Origin: Arthrobacter sp. 18067
GTDB taxonomy: Bacteria; Actinomycetota; Actinomycetes; Actinomycetales; Micrococcaceae
Length of the DNA stretch: 64,000 nt
Assembly (NCBI RefSeq): GCF_902706295.1
Contig: NZ_CACSJJ010000021.1
Span: 58,828-122,827 of the forward strand
Direction: 5' to 3'
The position numbers and the translations under genes were made by a program. The notes under the pieces were generated by a model. The model searched no databases and was not told the DNA's origin. It worked only from the letters and a program-made list of their open reading frames with translations. Position 1 is the first letter of the stretch, and each line of letters starts with the position of its first letter. Positions 25,698 to 34,910 of this stretch are shown one piece after another.

Positions 25698-27661
25698 GCT
25701 CCCTCCCCTGCGCCATCGTCGGCCGCCATGGGCTGGCCGGTTCCAGCCCTGGACTTTTGCGCAGTACTTCCGGATTCTGTCCCAAGTATGAGCATTTGGC
25801 GCTCGCTCTCGGCCCCGGGAAATTTAATGTCTGCGGGTTCAAGCTGCAGGGGCGATTTCACGATTGTGCCTCCTTGCCTGAGTGGCAATGTCAACCGGAA
25901 ATTGGAGCCGGAACCCTTGCGGCCCCAGGCCTGAAGCCAGCCATTATGCAATTTGGTGTCCTCGGCCGCGATGGAGAGTCCCAGGCCGCTTCCTCCCGTG
26001 GTTCGTGCCCGTGCAGGGTCTGCCCGCCAGAAACGGTCGAAGACCCTTGCAGCTTCTGCTTGGCTCATCCCAATGCCATGGTCCCGCACTGACACAGCTA
26101 CGGCATCGTGGTTGGCGGCGACTGATATGTGGATTGGCTTGCCCTCGCCATGCTCCAGAGCGTTGAGCAGCAAATTGCGGAGAATACGGTCGATTCTCCT
26201 GGAATCCATTTCCACCACGATGCTCTTTTGCCTGGCATTGAGCCTTACATCCGAGCCGTATTCTGCTGCCACCGGCGCCGCGCCCTCCATGACGTGGGAG
26301 ATCACTTGGAAGATATCCTGGGGTTCGGCGTCCAGGACGGCAGCTCCGGCGTCGAAGCGCGAAATCTCCAGCAGGTCTGAAAGCAACGACTGGAAGCGCT
26401 CCACCTGGTGGTAGAGCAGCTCGGCTGATCTTTTGTTCATGGGGTCGAAGTCCTCACGGGCTTCGAAGAGGACCTCGGCCGCCATGCGGACGGTGGTCAG
26501 TGGGGTGCGCAGTTCGTGGGACACGTCGGAGACAAAGCGTTGCTGCATCTGCGACAGAGTTGCCAGTTGGGTGATCTGTTCCTGCAGGCTGGCAGCCATG
26601 TGGTTGAAGGAGGCGCCCAGCCTGGCGACCTCATCTTCCCCTTTGACCACCATGCGTTCCTGGAGCTGGCCTGCCGCGAGCTTTTCCGAGACCACAGCGG
26701 CATGGCTGACGGGACTGACCACATTGCGCGTCACATACCACGCGATGGCTCCGATCATGAGGACCAGTGCTGCCCCGCCTGCCCAGAGGACGTTCTGGAT
26801 TTCGTTCAGCGTTTGTTGGGCCGTGTTGAGGTCATAGATCAAGTAGAGCTCGTAGGACGTGCCGTTGAACGTCACCATGTTGCCGACAGCAATGCCGGGG
26901 CGATCCTCATTACCTACAGGGAACTGGGTGGAGGCCCAGAACTGCTGCTTGCCGCCCTCTTGGACAGCCTTGCGCAATTCCGGCGGGATGACCCGGACCG
27001 TCAGTTGATCGGACGCGCGTGATTCGACCCACCGGTTTCGCGGTTTGGTTTGCTCCGGTTTCGCTTCGAAAACGTATCGGCGCTGGATCACCGAACCCCG
27101 CCCCTCCACGGCGGTCAGTGTGTCGTAAACCAAGGTGATGACACTGGATTGGTCGGTGACTTGCGCGCCGTCGAACGTGTCCTGCACCTGCTTGACGTTG
27201 TAGCGCGATTCGGACTCGGCCTGGGCCAGTCGTTCCTGGAAGAGGTTGTTCGCGATTTGGTTGGACAAGTACGCGCCGACAATCGCAAAGGACGTCACTG
27301 CGAGCAACAAAGTGGTGAGGACTGTTCGAAATTCCAGCGATCTCCGCCAGCGCCGAAGTAACGAGCGCCAGAGGTATCGAAGGCCGGGCCTGATCTGGCG
27401 CACGCCGATGGACACCAGACGTGAAACCCGCAGAACCAGGATGAGACCGCGTCGTGTCCAGATCCGTGCGCGCGACAGCAGCCACGACAGGGTTCGAGTC
27501 TTCGACCCCGCCCCCTCCGGGGACTGTTCGGGGTTGATGGATGGAGCCGGCGTCACTTGCTGGACACCGGCCGCTTCCGGACCCGTGGATACGAGGTCCG
27601 TCTCTGCATCGCCGGCCTTGCCGACCGGGGAGTCAGGAACCTGCTTTATATCCGACACCAC
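25694..27661 (-). CDS. mtrB: Two-component sensor histidine kinase MtrB
   Basis: Membrane kinase of 655 residues controlling cell-wall hydrolase and division genes through MtrA. After a basic N-terminus there are two membrane helices (VLTTLLLAVTSFAIVGAYL and VLWAGGAALVLMIGAIAWYV) around an extracytoplasmic sensor, a HAMP domain, HisKA with VSDVSHELRTPLTTVR (H about 382) and a HATPase (LLNALEHGEG, VRDHGIGM, TGGSGLGLSIA). The frame starts with tandem GTG codons at 27661/27658 inside the 3' end of mtrA, an overlap of about 29 bases, which suggests translational coupling; the precise start is uncertain. Confidence 0.95.
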   Translation of the reverse strand: MVSDIKQVPDSPVGKAGDAETDLVSTGPEAAGVQQVTPAPSINPEQSPEGAGSKTRTLSWLLSRARIWTRRGLILVLRVSRLVSIGVRQIRPGLRYLWRSLLRRWRRSLEFRTVLTTLLLAVTSFAIVGAYLSNQIANNLFQERLAQAESESRYNVKQVQDTFDGAQVTDQSSVITLVYDTLTAVEGRGSVIQRRYVFEAKPEQTKPRNRWVESRASDQLTVRVIPPELRKAVQEGGKQQFWASTQFPVGNEDRPGIAVGNMVTFNGTSYELYLIYDLNTAQQTLNEIQNVLWAGGAALVLMIGAIAWYVTRNVVSPVSHAAVVSEKLAAGQLQERMVVKGEDEVARLGASFNHMAASLQEQITQLATLSQMQQRFVSDVSHELRTPLTTVRMAAEVLFEAREDFDPMNKRSAELLYHQVERFQSLLSDLLEISRFDAGAAVLDAEPQDIFQVISHVMEGAAPVAAEYGSDVRLNARQKSIVVEMDSRRIDRILRNLLLNALEHGEGKPIHISVAANHDAVAVSVRDHGIGMSQAEAARVFDRFWRADPARARTTGGSGLGLSIAAEDTKLHNGWLQAWGRKGSGSNFRLTLPLRQGGTIVKSPLQLEPADIKFPGAESERQMLILGTESGSTAQKSRAGTGQPMAADDGAGEGA

Positions 27662-28307
27662 GCACCGTCAAAACGACCTCGGGCGCCTCTGGATCACGTT
27701 CAATCTTGGACCGCAGGCGCTGGACGTGGACATTGACCAAACGCGTATCCGCGGCATGGCGGTAACCCCAGACCTGCTCGAGCAGCAACTCGCGGGTAAA
27801 GACCTGCCACGGCTTGCGTGCCAGCGCTACAAGAAGGTCGAACTCCAGGGGGGTCAGTGAAATCCTCTCGCCACCTCGGGTCACCAAGTGGCCCGCGACG
27901 TCGATGGTCACGTCCGCGATACGCAGGGTTTCGGGGGCCTTTTGGTCGCCGGGCCGCAGTCGAGCACGGACGCGCGCCACGAGTTCAGCCGGCTTGAATG
28001 GCTTGGGCACGTAATCGTCGGCTCCGGACTCCAGACCCCGGACGACATCGGAGGTATCCGACTTTGCCGTGAGCATGACAATGGGGACGTCGGACTCACC
28101 ACGGATCTGCCGGCACACCTCAATGCCGTCCGAGCCGGGCAGCATCAGGTCCAACAGCACCAGGTCCGGCTTGGAAGAGCGGAAGACCTCCAATGCCTGG
28201 CCACCATCTGCGCAGAACACCGGCTCGAAGCCATCATTGCGCAAGACGATGCCTATCATCTCTGCGAGCGCTTCGTCGTCGTCAACTACCAGAATGCGTG
28301 CCTTCAT
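27633..28307 (-). CDS. mtrA: OmpR-family response regulator MtrA
   Basis: DNA-binding response regulator of 224 residues. It has a receiver domain with the acidic pair in LVVDDDEAL, phospho-acceptor D53 (LLDLMLPGSDG), conserved Thr/Lys in VMLTAKSD, and a C-terminal winged helix (ISLTPLEFDLLVALARKPWQVFTRELLLEQVWGYRHAADTRLVNVHVQRLRSKIE). The ATG at 28307 gives the normal family length and follows AAGGGA; the longer frame to 28397 has no homology support. First gene of the mtrA-mtrB-lpqB operon. Confidence 0.97.
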   Translation of the reverse strand: MKARILVVDDDEALAEMIGIVLRNDGFEPVFCADGGQALEVFRSSKPDLVLLDLMLPGSDGIEVCRQIRGESDVPIVMLTAKSDTSDVVRGLESGADDYVPKPFKPAELVARVRARLRPGDQKAPETLRIADVTIDVAGHLVTRGGERISLTPLEFDLLVALARKPWQVFTRELLLEQVWGYRHAADTRLVNVHVQRLRSKIERDPEAPEVVLTVRGVGYKAGS

Positions 28308-28530
28308 AGTTATATATTCCCTTATCACCAAGTCTTTGTCCCGTTGGGCGCGGCGCACGGCATGGCGCCCCAAGGGCAGTTCCACCGTACTGCACAACAG
28401 GGTGACCCCACCTTTGTTGGCTGGCCGGGCGGCGGGCTATGAGGGACGACGACGGGACTATAGGCTGGGTGCCAAGGTCCGTATGGGGGACGTCGGATGT
28501 CGACGGGCCGGGTCTTATGGGGAGGATATC

Positions 28531-29808
28531 GTGTCACAGCCAGAGCACGGCCAAAATCCATCGTCGGGCAGTCAGCCCGTGCCGGGCAACCAGCCACAGT
28601 GGGGCGGTCAACCACAATGGGGAGATCAACCACAATGGGGAGGTCCCCCTGCGTGGGTGGCACCGCAAAGCGGTGGTCAATACCACCAAGCCCAGCACGC
28701 CCCTGGATGGCCGCCGGGCCCTCCATATGGACAACCCTTCTATGTTGCTCCTCCCAAACCTGGCGTTATTCCCCTTCGTCCGCTCCAGTTCGGAGAGATC
28801 CTGGATGGATCCTTCCAGACAATACGCCGCAACGCGGCATCCATGTTCGGTTCGGCTCTGATTGTGCAAGCCATAGGGGCGGTGTTCGTCGGCATCGTCA
28901 CAGTGGGGATGTTCCAACTGTCGATGTCTTTTGAATCCGTGAACTCCGAAGCGGAATTCAACGAGGCCATGGGCCCCTTCCTCGCCATCATGGCAAGTAC
29001 TTTGGGCGTTTCGGTGCTGATCGGTTTTCTGGGCTCGGTACTTCAGGGCGTTTTGGTAGTGCCGGTAGCCCGCTCGGTCCTCAACCGACGGACCGGCTTC
29101 AAGCAGATGTGGAAACTCGCCGGCCGACGGATCTGGCCGCTGCTGGGCGTTGCGGTGTTACTGACATTCGGCGGGATGCTCGCAGTCGCGGCCATTGTGG
29201 GCGTTTCGGTCCTGTTGTTTACTGCCATGGGACCCGGCGCCTTGCTCGTTGTCCTGCCTTTGGGCCTCGGTTCGATAGTTGCCTTTGTCTGGATCGGGCT
29301 GAAACTGATGCTCGCCCCTGCCGCCATTGTGGTTGAACGGACTGGCGTCTATGACGGACTCCTCAGGTCCTGGCAACTGACAAGGAACAACTGGTGGCGC
29401 ATCTTCGGGATCACCCTTGTAGTCGCCATCATGGTGGGCATCATCGGCCAGATAGTCCAGATCCCTGCTTCCTTGGCGGCGGCAGCCATTGGTGGGGTAG
29501 TTGCCCCTCACCCTGATGCCGAGGCCGTTGCCTCCACGATGGTGGTCACCACCGTGATTTCCTCGGCAATCGGTGCGCTGGTCGGGTCCGTGACTTTCGC
29601 CTTCCAAGCCTCCGTCTTCGCCCTGATCTATATGGACCTCCGCATGCGTCGGGATGGTTTGGACGTTGAGCTGATGCGGCTGATGGAAACCGGCGGCGAT
29701 CCGGAGGGCATACCGGGCGGTCCGTCGAGTCCGCTCCCAAGCACAATCCAGCCACCGAACGGCGGGCAATTTCCGTCGGCTCCTTCCGGACCGCGTCCAC
29801 CGGCATGA
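28531..29808 (+). CDS. Multi-pass membrane protein with glycerophosphodiester phosphodiesterase membrane-type domain
   Basis: Protein of 425 residues. The first 85 are cytoplasmic and Gln/Pro/Gly-rich and contain tandem QPQWG units (QPQWGGQPQWGDQPQWGG). The rest has about six membrane segments of the kind annotated as GDPD membrane or DUF7544/DUF975 domains (LRPLQFGEILDGSFQTIRRN is the usual start). The GTG at 28531 is chosen because GGAGG lies five bases upstream; the frame is open much further but overlaps mtrA. It opens a tightly packed operon of six genes divergent from mtrA. Confidence 0.82.
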   Translation: MSQPEHGQNPSSGSQPVPGNQPQWGGQPQWGDQPQWGGPPAWVAPQSGGQYHQAQHAPGWPPGPPYGQPFYVAPPKPGVIPLRPLQFGEILDGSFQTIRRNAASMFGSALIVQAIGAVFVGIVTVGMFQLSMSFESVNSEAEFNEAMGPFLAIMASTLGVSVLIGFLGSVLQGVLVVPVARSVLNRRTGFKQMWKLAGRRIWPLLGVAVLLTFGGMLAVAAIVGVSVLLFTAMGPGALLVVLPLGLGSIVAFVWIGLKLMLAPAAIVVERTGVYDGLLRSWQLTRNNWWRIFGITLVVAIMVGIIGQIVQIPASLAAAAIGGVVAPHPDAEAVASTMVVTTVISSAIGALVGSVTFAFQASVFALIYMDLRMRRDGLDVELMRLMETGGDPEGIPGGPSSPLPSTIQPPNGGQFPSAPSGPRPPA

Positions 29809-30497
29809 GGATAATGCCGTGGGATGTCCCCGTTGGCATGGCAGCCATGGAACCGCCGGTGACACCCGACCGGGACGAGGCCCGGCGTTGGGCCGCCGAA
29901 GAACTATCCAAACAGCAGTACCCTGACGCCCAACCCAGCTGGTTGGACCAGCTGTGGCGCGATTTCCTGGACTGGCTGACGTCCTTGGATAGCGGTGGAA
30001 CCGGCTCCGGCCCGGACTTCGCGGTGCCCTTGATAGTCGCGTTGGCCGTTGCGCTCATCGTCGTTGCTGTTGTTGTGGTCCGGCCCCGGCTGAACGCGCG
30101 GCGAAAGGCCGCCCGTGCGGACATCTACGGGGACGACAACAGCATGGATTCAGACGGCTACAGGAAACGCGCGGCAACCGCGGCCGACGACGGCGACTGG
30201 CCGACCGCCGTCGTCGACCAATTCCGGGCGCTTGTCCGCTCCGCTGAAGAGCGTGACGTCATTGAAGTCCGTGCCGGGAGGACTGCCGATGAAGCGGCAA
30301 GGCAACTGGGGCAGGTCTTCGGTTTCGCACAGGCCAGGCTGGACGCGGCCGCCCGCCTCTTCGACGCTGTGCTGTACGGCGAACAGGGCGCCACTGCATC
30401 CGGCTACGAGGCCGTCCGTCAGTTGGATGGTGACCTTCTTGGGGTGAAGCCCGACTTCGCAGGGCAGGCGCACGCCGGATTTGCGGTGCCCCGATGA
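29805..30497 (+). CDS. DUF4129 domain membrane protein
   Basis: Protein of 230 residues with one membrane helix (FAVPLIVALAVALIVVAVVVVR, about 73-95) and a C-terminal cytoplasmic DUF4129 region (DWPTAVVDQFRALVRSAEERDVI...RTADEAARQLG). The ATG overlaps the previous stop by four bases, and the stop overlaps the next start in the same way. DUF4129 proteins accompany MoxR/DUF58 operons linked to envelope integrity; a transglutaminase partner is not present here. Confidence 0.85.
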   Translation: MRIMPWDVPVGMAAMEPPVTPDRDEARRWAAEELSKQQYPDAQPSWLDQLWRDFLDWLTSLDSGGTGSGPDFAVPLIVALAVALIVVAVVVVRPRLNARRKAARADIYGDDNSMDSDGYRKRAATAADDGDWPTAVVDQFRALVRSAEERDVIEVRAGRTADEAARQLGQVFGFAQARLDAAARLFDAVLYGEQGATASGYEAVRQLDGDLLGVKPDFAGQAHAGFAVPR

Positions 30498-31690
30498 CAA
30501 CGCATGTGAGGGATGAAGCCCAGGGCCACACGGCCACCGTCGAGCTTCCCCCGGGCCAGGGGTTCAAGACCTGGTTCCGGAAGCACTTGGCGTGGATTGC
30601 GATCGGCGCGCTGCTGGCTGGACTGGTGGCTTTTCTTGCCATCTCCAATGTCTCCGGCGCGAAGGATCCACGGCCACTGTCTGCCCACAATCCAGCTCCC
30701 GATGGCGCCATGGCCGTGGCCGAAATCCTGGGGCGCCAAGGTGTATCTGTCACGCCGACAGACACCTTTGGGGACACCATGGAGGCGGTGGCCAACAAAA
30801 ACGGAGCCACTGTCCTGCTCCATGACCCCCGGGGCTTCCTTGATCAAACCCAGCTGGAAGACCTCATGGCCGGGGCTGATCGAGTTGTCCTGATCAAGCC
30901 ACGGCTGAAAACAATAACGGCGGTAAATCAAGGCTTCCGCCCCGGTGGCGTGGTTCCCGAAGCAACAAAAGCCATTGATCCCGGATGTGATCAGGATGAC
31001 GCCAGGGCGGCAGGCAGGGTCTCGGCACAAGGCTCCATCTATTCAGGCCCGGTAGTCTGCTATGCCTTGCCGGGCAATGGGTCAGGTGTGTATGCGGCGT
31101 CGACGGACGGCCGGCTCATAGTCCTTGGCAGTGCGGAGTTGCTTGACAATCAACACCTCGCATTGGAGGGCAACGCAGCCTTGGCGCTCCGTACCCTTGG
31201 CGCCAACGCGAACCTCGTCTGGTATCTACCGGGAATCGAGGACCTCACGGTGACTGACTCGGCCCCTACACTGAACGAGTTGGCGCCCCGGTGGCTGGCT
31301 TTCACCGGACCTTGGCTGGGCCTTGTGGTGGTCCTGGCCATAGCTTGGCGTGGCCGACGCCTGGGCCCGCTGGTTTTCGAGCCACTTCCCGTTGTGGTCA
31401 AGGCCGCAGAAACTGCAGAAGGCAGGGCACGCCTTTATCAGGACTCGCGGGCTGTGGGGCGTGCCGCCGGCAACCTCCGGGCAGGCACCTTGACCCGCTT
31501 GGCCAAGCACTTCAGCCTCGGCGCAGACGCAACCAAGGACGCAATTGTGGACGCCTGTGCCCAACACATGGAGCGGCCCGCCGCGGACCTACGGTCCGTC
31601 CTGATCGACTTTATGCCGGAAAACGAAGGACAACTGGTGCAGTGGGCACAAAAGATCGAACGAATCGAACAGGAGGCGACCACCCGATGA
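30494..31690 (+). CDS. DUF4350 domain membrane protein
   Basis: Protein of 398 residues: an N-terminal membrane helix (HLAWIAIGALLAGLVAFLAI), a large external DUF4350 domain (ADGAMAVAEILGRQGVSVTPTD-like region at 65-90, GATVLLHDPRGFL), a second helix near residue 270 (WLGLVVVLAIAWRG), and a cytoplasmic tail. The region resembles the GATase-like fold seen in this family, without an obvious nucleophile. Four-base overlaps at both ends show tight coupling. Confidence 0.85.
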   Translation: MTTHVRDEAQGHTATVELPPGQGFKTWFRKHLAWIAIGALLAGLVAFLAISNVSGAKDPRPLSAHNPAPDGAMAVAEILGRQGVSVTPTDTFGDTMEAVANKNGATVLLHDPRGFLDQTQLEDLMAGADRVVLIKPRLKTITAVNQGFRPGGVVPEATKAIDPGCDQDDARAAGRVSAQGSIYSGPVVCYALPGNGSGVYAASTDGRLIVLGSAELLDNQHLALEGNAALALRTLGANANLVWYLPGIEDLTVTDSAPTLNELAPRWLAFTGPWLGLVVVLAIAWRGRRLGPLVFEPLPVVVKAAETAEGRARLYQDSRAVGRAAGNLRAGTLTRLAKHFSLGADATKDAIVDACAQHMERPAADLRSVLIDFMPENEGQLVQWAQKIERIEQEATTR

Positions 31691-32790
31691 GCAGTCAGCC
31701 GAACAGCTACACGGACAGCAACAGCCACTACACGGGCGGTATCCCGCAGGACCAGGGAGTCCCGCAGCAGAGCGTGGCGCCAGGCAATGATGCCCTGGGA
31801 AACGGTCACCGCCCCGCAGCTGGGGAGCCGCGGCGAACTGATGACCCTGCCCGCCAATCACTGCTGAATGTCCGGGCCGAAGTGGCGAAGGCGGTAGTCG
31901 GACAGGACCCCACGGTCACTGGCATGCTGATTGCACTGCTTTGCGGTGGCCACGTACTTCTGGAGGGCGTGCCCGGCGTAGCGAAAACCCTGCTGGTGCG
32001 GGCATTGTCCACCGCGTTGAGCCTGGACACCAAGCGTGTTCAGTTCACCCCGGACCTCATGCCCGGCGACGTTACGGGATCCCTTGTCTACGACTCCCAT
32101 TCGTCCGATTTCACGTTCCGGGAAGGTCCCGTCTTCACCAACATCATGCTCGCGGACGAGATCAACCGTACGCCGCCGAAGACCCAGGCATCCCTGCTGG
32201 AGGCCATGGAAGAGCGTCAGGTATCCGTGGATGGAGTTTCGCGGCGACTTCCGAGTCCGTTCATCGTGGCTGCCACCCAAAACCCGGTGGAGTACGAAGG
32301 TACCTATCCCTTGCCCGAAGCCCAGCTGGACCGGTTCCTCCTCAAGCTCACCATGCCCCTCCCTGGAAGGGCCGAGGAGATCGAGGTGATCCGGCGCCAC
32401 GCCGCCGGTTTCGATCCGCGAAACCTCGCCGCCGCCGGTGTGCGGCCGGTGGCGGGCGCCGTCGAGCTTTCCGCTGCCCAAGCAGCAGTAGCGCAGGTGG
32501 TTGTCGCTCCCGAGATCCTCGGGTACATCGTTGACGTCGTTCGCGCCACGAGGTCCGCTCCTTCCTTCCAGTTGGGGGTCTCGCCCCGTGGTGCGACGGC
32601 ACTGCTCAACACCTCCAAAGCATGGGCGTGGCTGTCCGGGAGGTTCTTCGTCACTCCGGACGACGTCAAGGCGTTGTCGTTGCCGTGCCTTCGGCACCGG
32701 GTGGCCCTTCGTCCGGAAGCACAAATGGATGGAATCCAGGTGGACGATGTCCTGGGCAGCATCCTCGCCTCGGTTCCGGTGCCGCGGTGA
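31687..32790 (+). CDS. MoxR-family AAA+ ATPase
   Basis: Chaperone-like ATPase of 367 residues. A low-complexity N-terminus (Gln/Ser/Gly, 1-50) precedes the AAA+ core: Walker A GVPGVAKT, ADEINRTPPKTQASLLEAMEE as the MoxR Walker B/sensor region, ATQNPVEYEGTYPLPEAQLDRF, and a C-terminal lid (SPRGATALLNTSKAWAWLSGR). MoxR ATPases act with DUF58 and VWA-type proteins on maturation of protein complexes. The ATG at 31687 overlaps the DUF4350 stop; the DUF58 gene follows 32 bases later. Confidence 0.94.
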   Translation: MSSQPNSYTDSNSHYTGGIPQDQGVPQQSVAPGNDALGNGHRPAAGEPRRTDDPARQSLLNVRAEVAKAVVGQDPTVTGMLIALLCGGHVLLEGVPGVAKTLLVRALSTALSLDTKRVQFTPDLMPGDVTGSLVYDSHSSDFTFREGPVFTNIMLADEINRTPPKTQASLLEAMEERQVSVDGVSRRLPSPFIVAATQNPVEYEGTYPLPEAQLDRFLLKLTMPLPGRAEEIEVIRRHAAGFDPRNLAAAGVRPVAGAVELSAAQAAVAQVVVAPEILGYIVDVVRATRSAPSFQLGVSPRGATALLNTSKAWAWLSGRFFVTPDDVKALSLPCLRHRVALRPEAQMDGIQVDDVLGSILASVPVPR

Positions 32791-32822
32791 GCTCCGGCCT
32801 GATCCTGCCCGGGGCGGCCTGA

Positions 32823-34115
32823 ATGGCCATCACGGGTCGTTTCGTGCTGCTTACCCTGGCCGGATTAGTACCGTTGGTGTTGCTCCCCGCATGGAGCACC
32901 GTTCTGTTCACCGGAGTCGGACTGCTGATGGTGCTGGTACTTGACGTGCTCCTGGCGGCGTCGCCGGCAAAGCTTGCCTTGGACCGCCAACAGCCTGGAA
33001 ACGTGACCCTGGAGGGCAGGGCGGACTCTGTTGTGACGCTCACCAACCCCACCCGGCGGAAGTTGCGGGCTGAGGTCCGGGACGGGTGGCAGCCCTCTGC
33101 CGGTGCAGTTAATCCTGTACAACCGTTGGTAGTCCCCCCGGGCGAGCGGCGACGCTTGAGAGTGGACCTGGTTCCCAGCCGCCGCGGTGACCTGGAAAGC
33201 CCCCACGTAACCATCCGCTCGTTGGGACCGCTCGGCATGGCAGGCAGGCAACGGACCCGTGTCCTTCCCGGTCATCTAAGGGTCCTGCCGCCCTTCCACT
33301 CGAAGCGCCATCTGCCCTCCAAGCTCCGCAAGCTCCGGGAGCTGGATGGCAGGGCAGCCGTGCAGATTCGCGGGGCCGGAACAGAATTCGATTCCCTCCG
33401 CGACTATGTCCGCGGAGACGACGTCCGGTCCATCGATTGGCGCGCCACCGCACGCCGGACATCAGTGGTTGTCCGAACGTGGCGCCCGGAACGCGACCGG
33501 CGAGTGGTCATAGTCCTGGATACCTCCCGTACAGCCGCCGCCAGGATCGTGGATGAACCCCGCCTCGATACGGGAATCGAAGCAGCCTTGTTGCTCTCGG
33601 TACTCGCCGAACGCGGCGGGGACCGGGTTGACTTCCTTGCTTATGACCGCCGGCTCCGGGCCCGGGTCGAATCGGCGTCGAAAGGCAACCTCCTGGGTCA
33701 GCTTGTCCAGGCCATGGCTCCTTTGGAAGCGGAGCTGATCGAACTGGACTGGCAGCAAATCCCGGCGCAAGTACGGGCGGTTTCGGCGCACCGCTCCCTG
33801 GTGGTGCTGTTGACGGCGCTCGACGGCGGCGCCCCCGAAGAAGGGCTCCTCCCCACAGTGGCGCAATTGTCCCGCCAACACGTGGTGGTGGTTGCTTCTG
33901 TACGGGACCCCTTGCTCGCGGCCATGAAGGAGGAACGGACCACAGCAAGCCAAGTGTTCCGTGCCGCCGCCGCCGAACGGGCGTTGTTGGAAAGGGCTGC
34001 AGTGACAGCCCAGCTCCGGCAACTGGGGGCGGAGGTGGTGGACGCAGAGCCGCTGGAGGTTCCGCCCCTGCTGGCCGACACGTACATCCGACTCAAGGCC
34101 GCAGGACGGCTCTAG
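32823..34115 (+). CDS. DUF58 domain protein (MoxR partner)
   Basis: Protein of 430 residues with two N-terminal membrane helices (about 5-50), a beta-rich segment, and the DUF58 signature RGAGTEFDSLRDYVRGDDVRSIDWRATARRTSVVVRTWRPERDRRVVIVLDTSRTA at its centre, here split over about residues 180-235, leading into a VWA-like fold with VLDTS in place of the usual DxSxS metal site. It follows the MoxR gene directly and is the expected partner. Confidence 0.93.
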   Translation: MAITGRFVLLTLAGLVPLVLLPAWSTVLFTGVGLLMVLVLDVLLAASPAKLALDRQQPGNVTLEGRADSVVTLTNPTRRKLRAEVRDGWQPSAGAVNPVQPLVVPPGERRRLRVDLVPSRRGDLESPHVTIRSLGPLGMAGRQRTRVLPGHLRVLPPFHSKRHLPSKLRKLRELDGRAAVQIRGAGTEFDSLRDYVRGDDVRSIDWRATARRTSVVVRTWRPERDRRVVIVLDTSRTAAARIVDEPRLDTGIEAALLLSVLAERGGDRVDFLAYDRRLRARVESASKGNLLGQLVQAMAPLEAELIELDWQQIPAQVRAVSAHRSLVVLLTALDGGAPEEGLLPTVAQLSRQHVVVVASVRDPLLAAMKEERTTASQVFRAAAAERALLERAAVTAQLRQLGAEVVDAEPLEVPPLLADTYIRLKAAGRL

Positions 34116-34140
34116 TTCCCAGTCTCCGGAAAGGACTGCC

Positions 34141-34866
34141 ATGAACGCCCCGATCTATCAGCTCGCACTTGGCGATGATTTCACCAATCTGACCCCGGAG
34201 CTTCAGGACTACTTCTCGCTGGCCGCCGGTTCCGGTTCCTACGGGATAGGGGAAGGCACCTTTGATGTGGTGGGTTGCCGGCAGAAGTGGTTGCGTCCGC
34301 TGCTCGCCCTGACGGGGAGTGAGGAAGCTTTCTTCCCGGAGTACGGCGAGGGCATCCGGTTCCGCATCGAGAACCACGCACACATCGATCCTTACGGACG
34401 CCCTGCCCTGACTGCCCGGCGCGAGATCTATTTTCCCTCCGGGACAAGGCTGTTCCACGATACAACGAGCGCGATCATACCGGGCCACGGCCGGCAGGGC
34501 GGACAGGAGCGGACCCGCTTGGTGGACCACGTGGGACGGTATCGGCGGCTGGTGACGGATCTGGATGTCAGTGTCACCACTGAAGGCAGGCTCCGTGGTG
34601 TTTCCAAGGCGAGCAGGCTGTTTCTGGGCCCCCTTCGTCTTCCTTTGCCGGCAGCGCTCGACGCACGCGCCTATGCGGAGCAATGGTGGGACAGTGCAGA
34701 GGGCAAACACCGGATCCAGGTCAAGGTTATCCAGCCACAGATCGGCTTGGTCCTCGTGTATGCCGGACGCTTCGACTACCGGTTGGTGCCGTACCTGCCC
34801 GGAGCGGCACCGGGTACAGCCCTGCCGCGTTACGCAGAACCAGACCGCTGGGAAAAGAGGATCTAG
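34141..34866 (+). CDS. DUF4166 domain protein
   Basis: Soluble protein of 241 residues of the DUF4166 family, with YQLALGDDFTNLTPELQDYFSLAAGSGSYGIGEGTFDVVG at the start and a beta-rich body with RFRIENHAHIDPYGRPALTARREIYFP. Function is not established. AAAGGA precedes the ATG. It ends the operon; 44 bases later the convergent MetE-like gene ends, with only a six-base stem (34896-34910) between them. Confidence 0.85.
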   Translation: MNAPIYQLALGDDFTNLTPELQDYFSLAAGSGSYGIGEGTFDVVGCRQKWLRPLLALTGSEEAFFPEYGEGIRFRIENHAHIDPYGRPALTARREIYFPSGTRLFHDTTSAIIPGHGRQGGQERTRLVDHVGRYRRLVTDLDVSVTTEGRLRGVSKASRLFLGPLRLPLPAALDARAYAEQWWDSAEGKHRIQVKVIQPQIGLVLVYAGRFDYRLVPYLPGAAPGTALPRYAEPDRWEKRI

Positions 34867-34910
34867 CGCGGCTGCTTTCAGCCCTTGCCGACGTTAGCCC
34901 GGTGCGGGCT

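Noticed and set aside
28069..28530. N-terminal extension of the membrane protein gene starting at 28531
   Set aside because: It overlaps mtrA in antisense and lacks a ribosome-binding site, whereas GGAGG precedes the GTG at 28531.
34896..34910. AGCCCG-GTG-CGGGCT stem as a terminator
   Set aside because: Only six base pairs with a three-base loop and no T-run.
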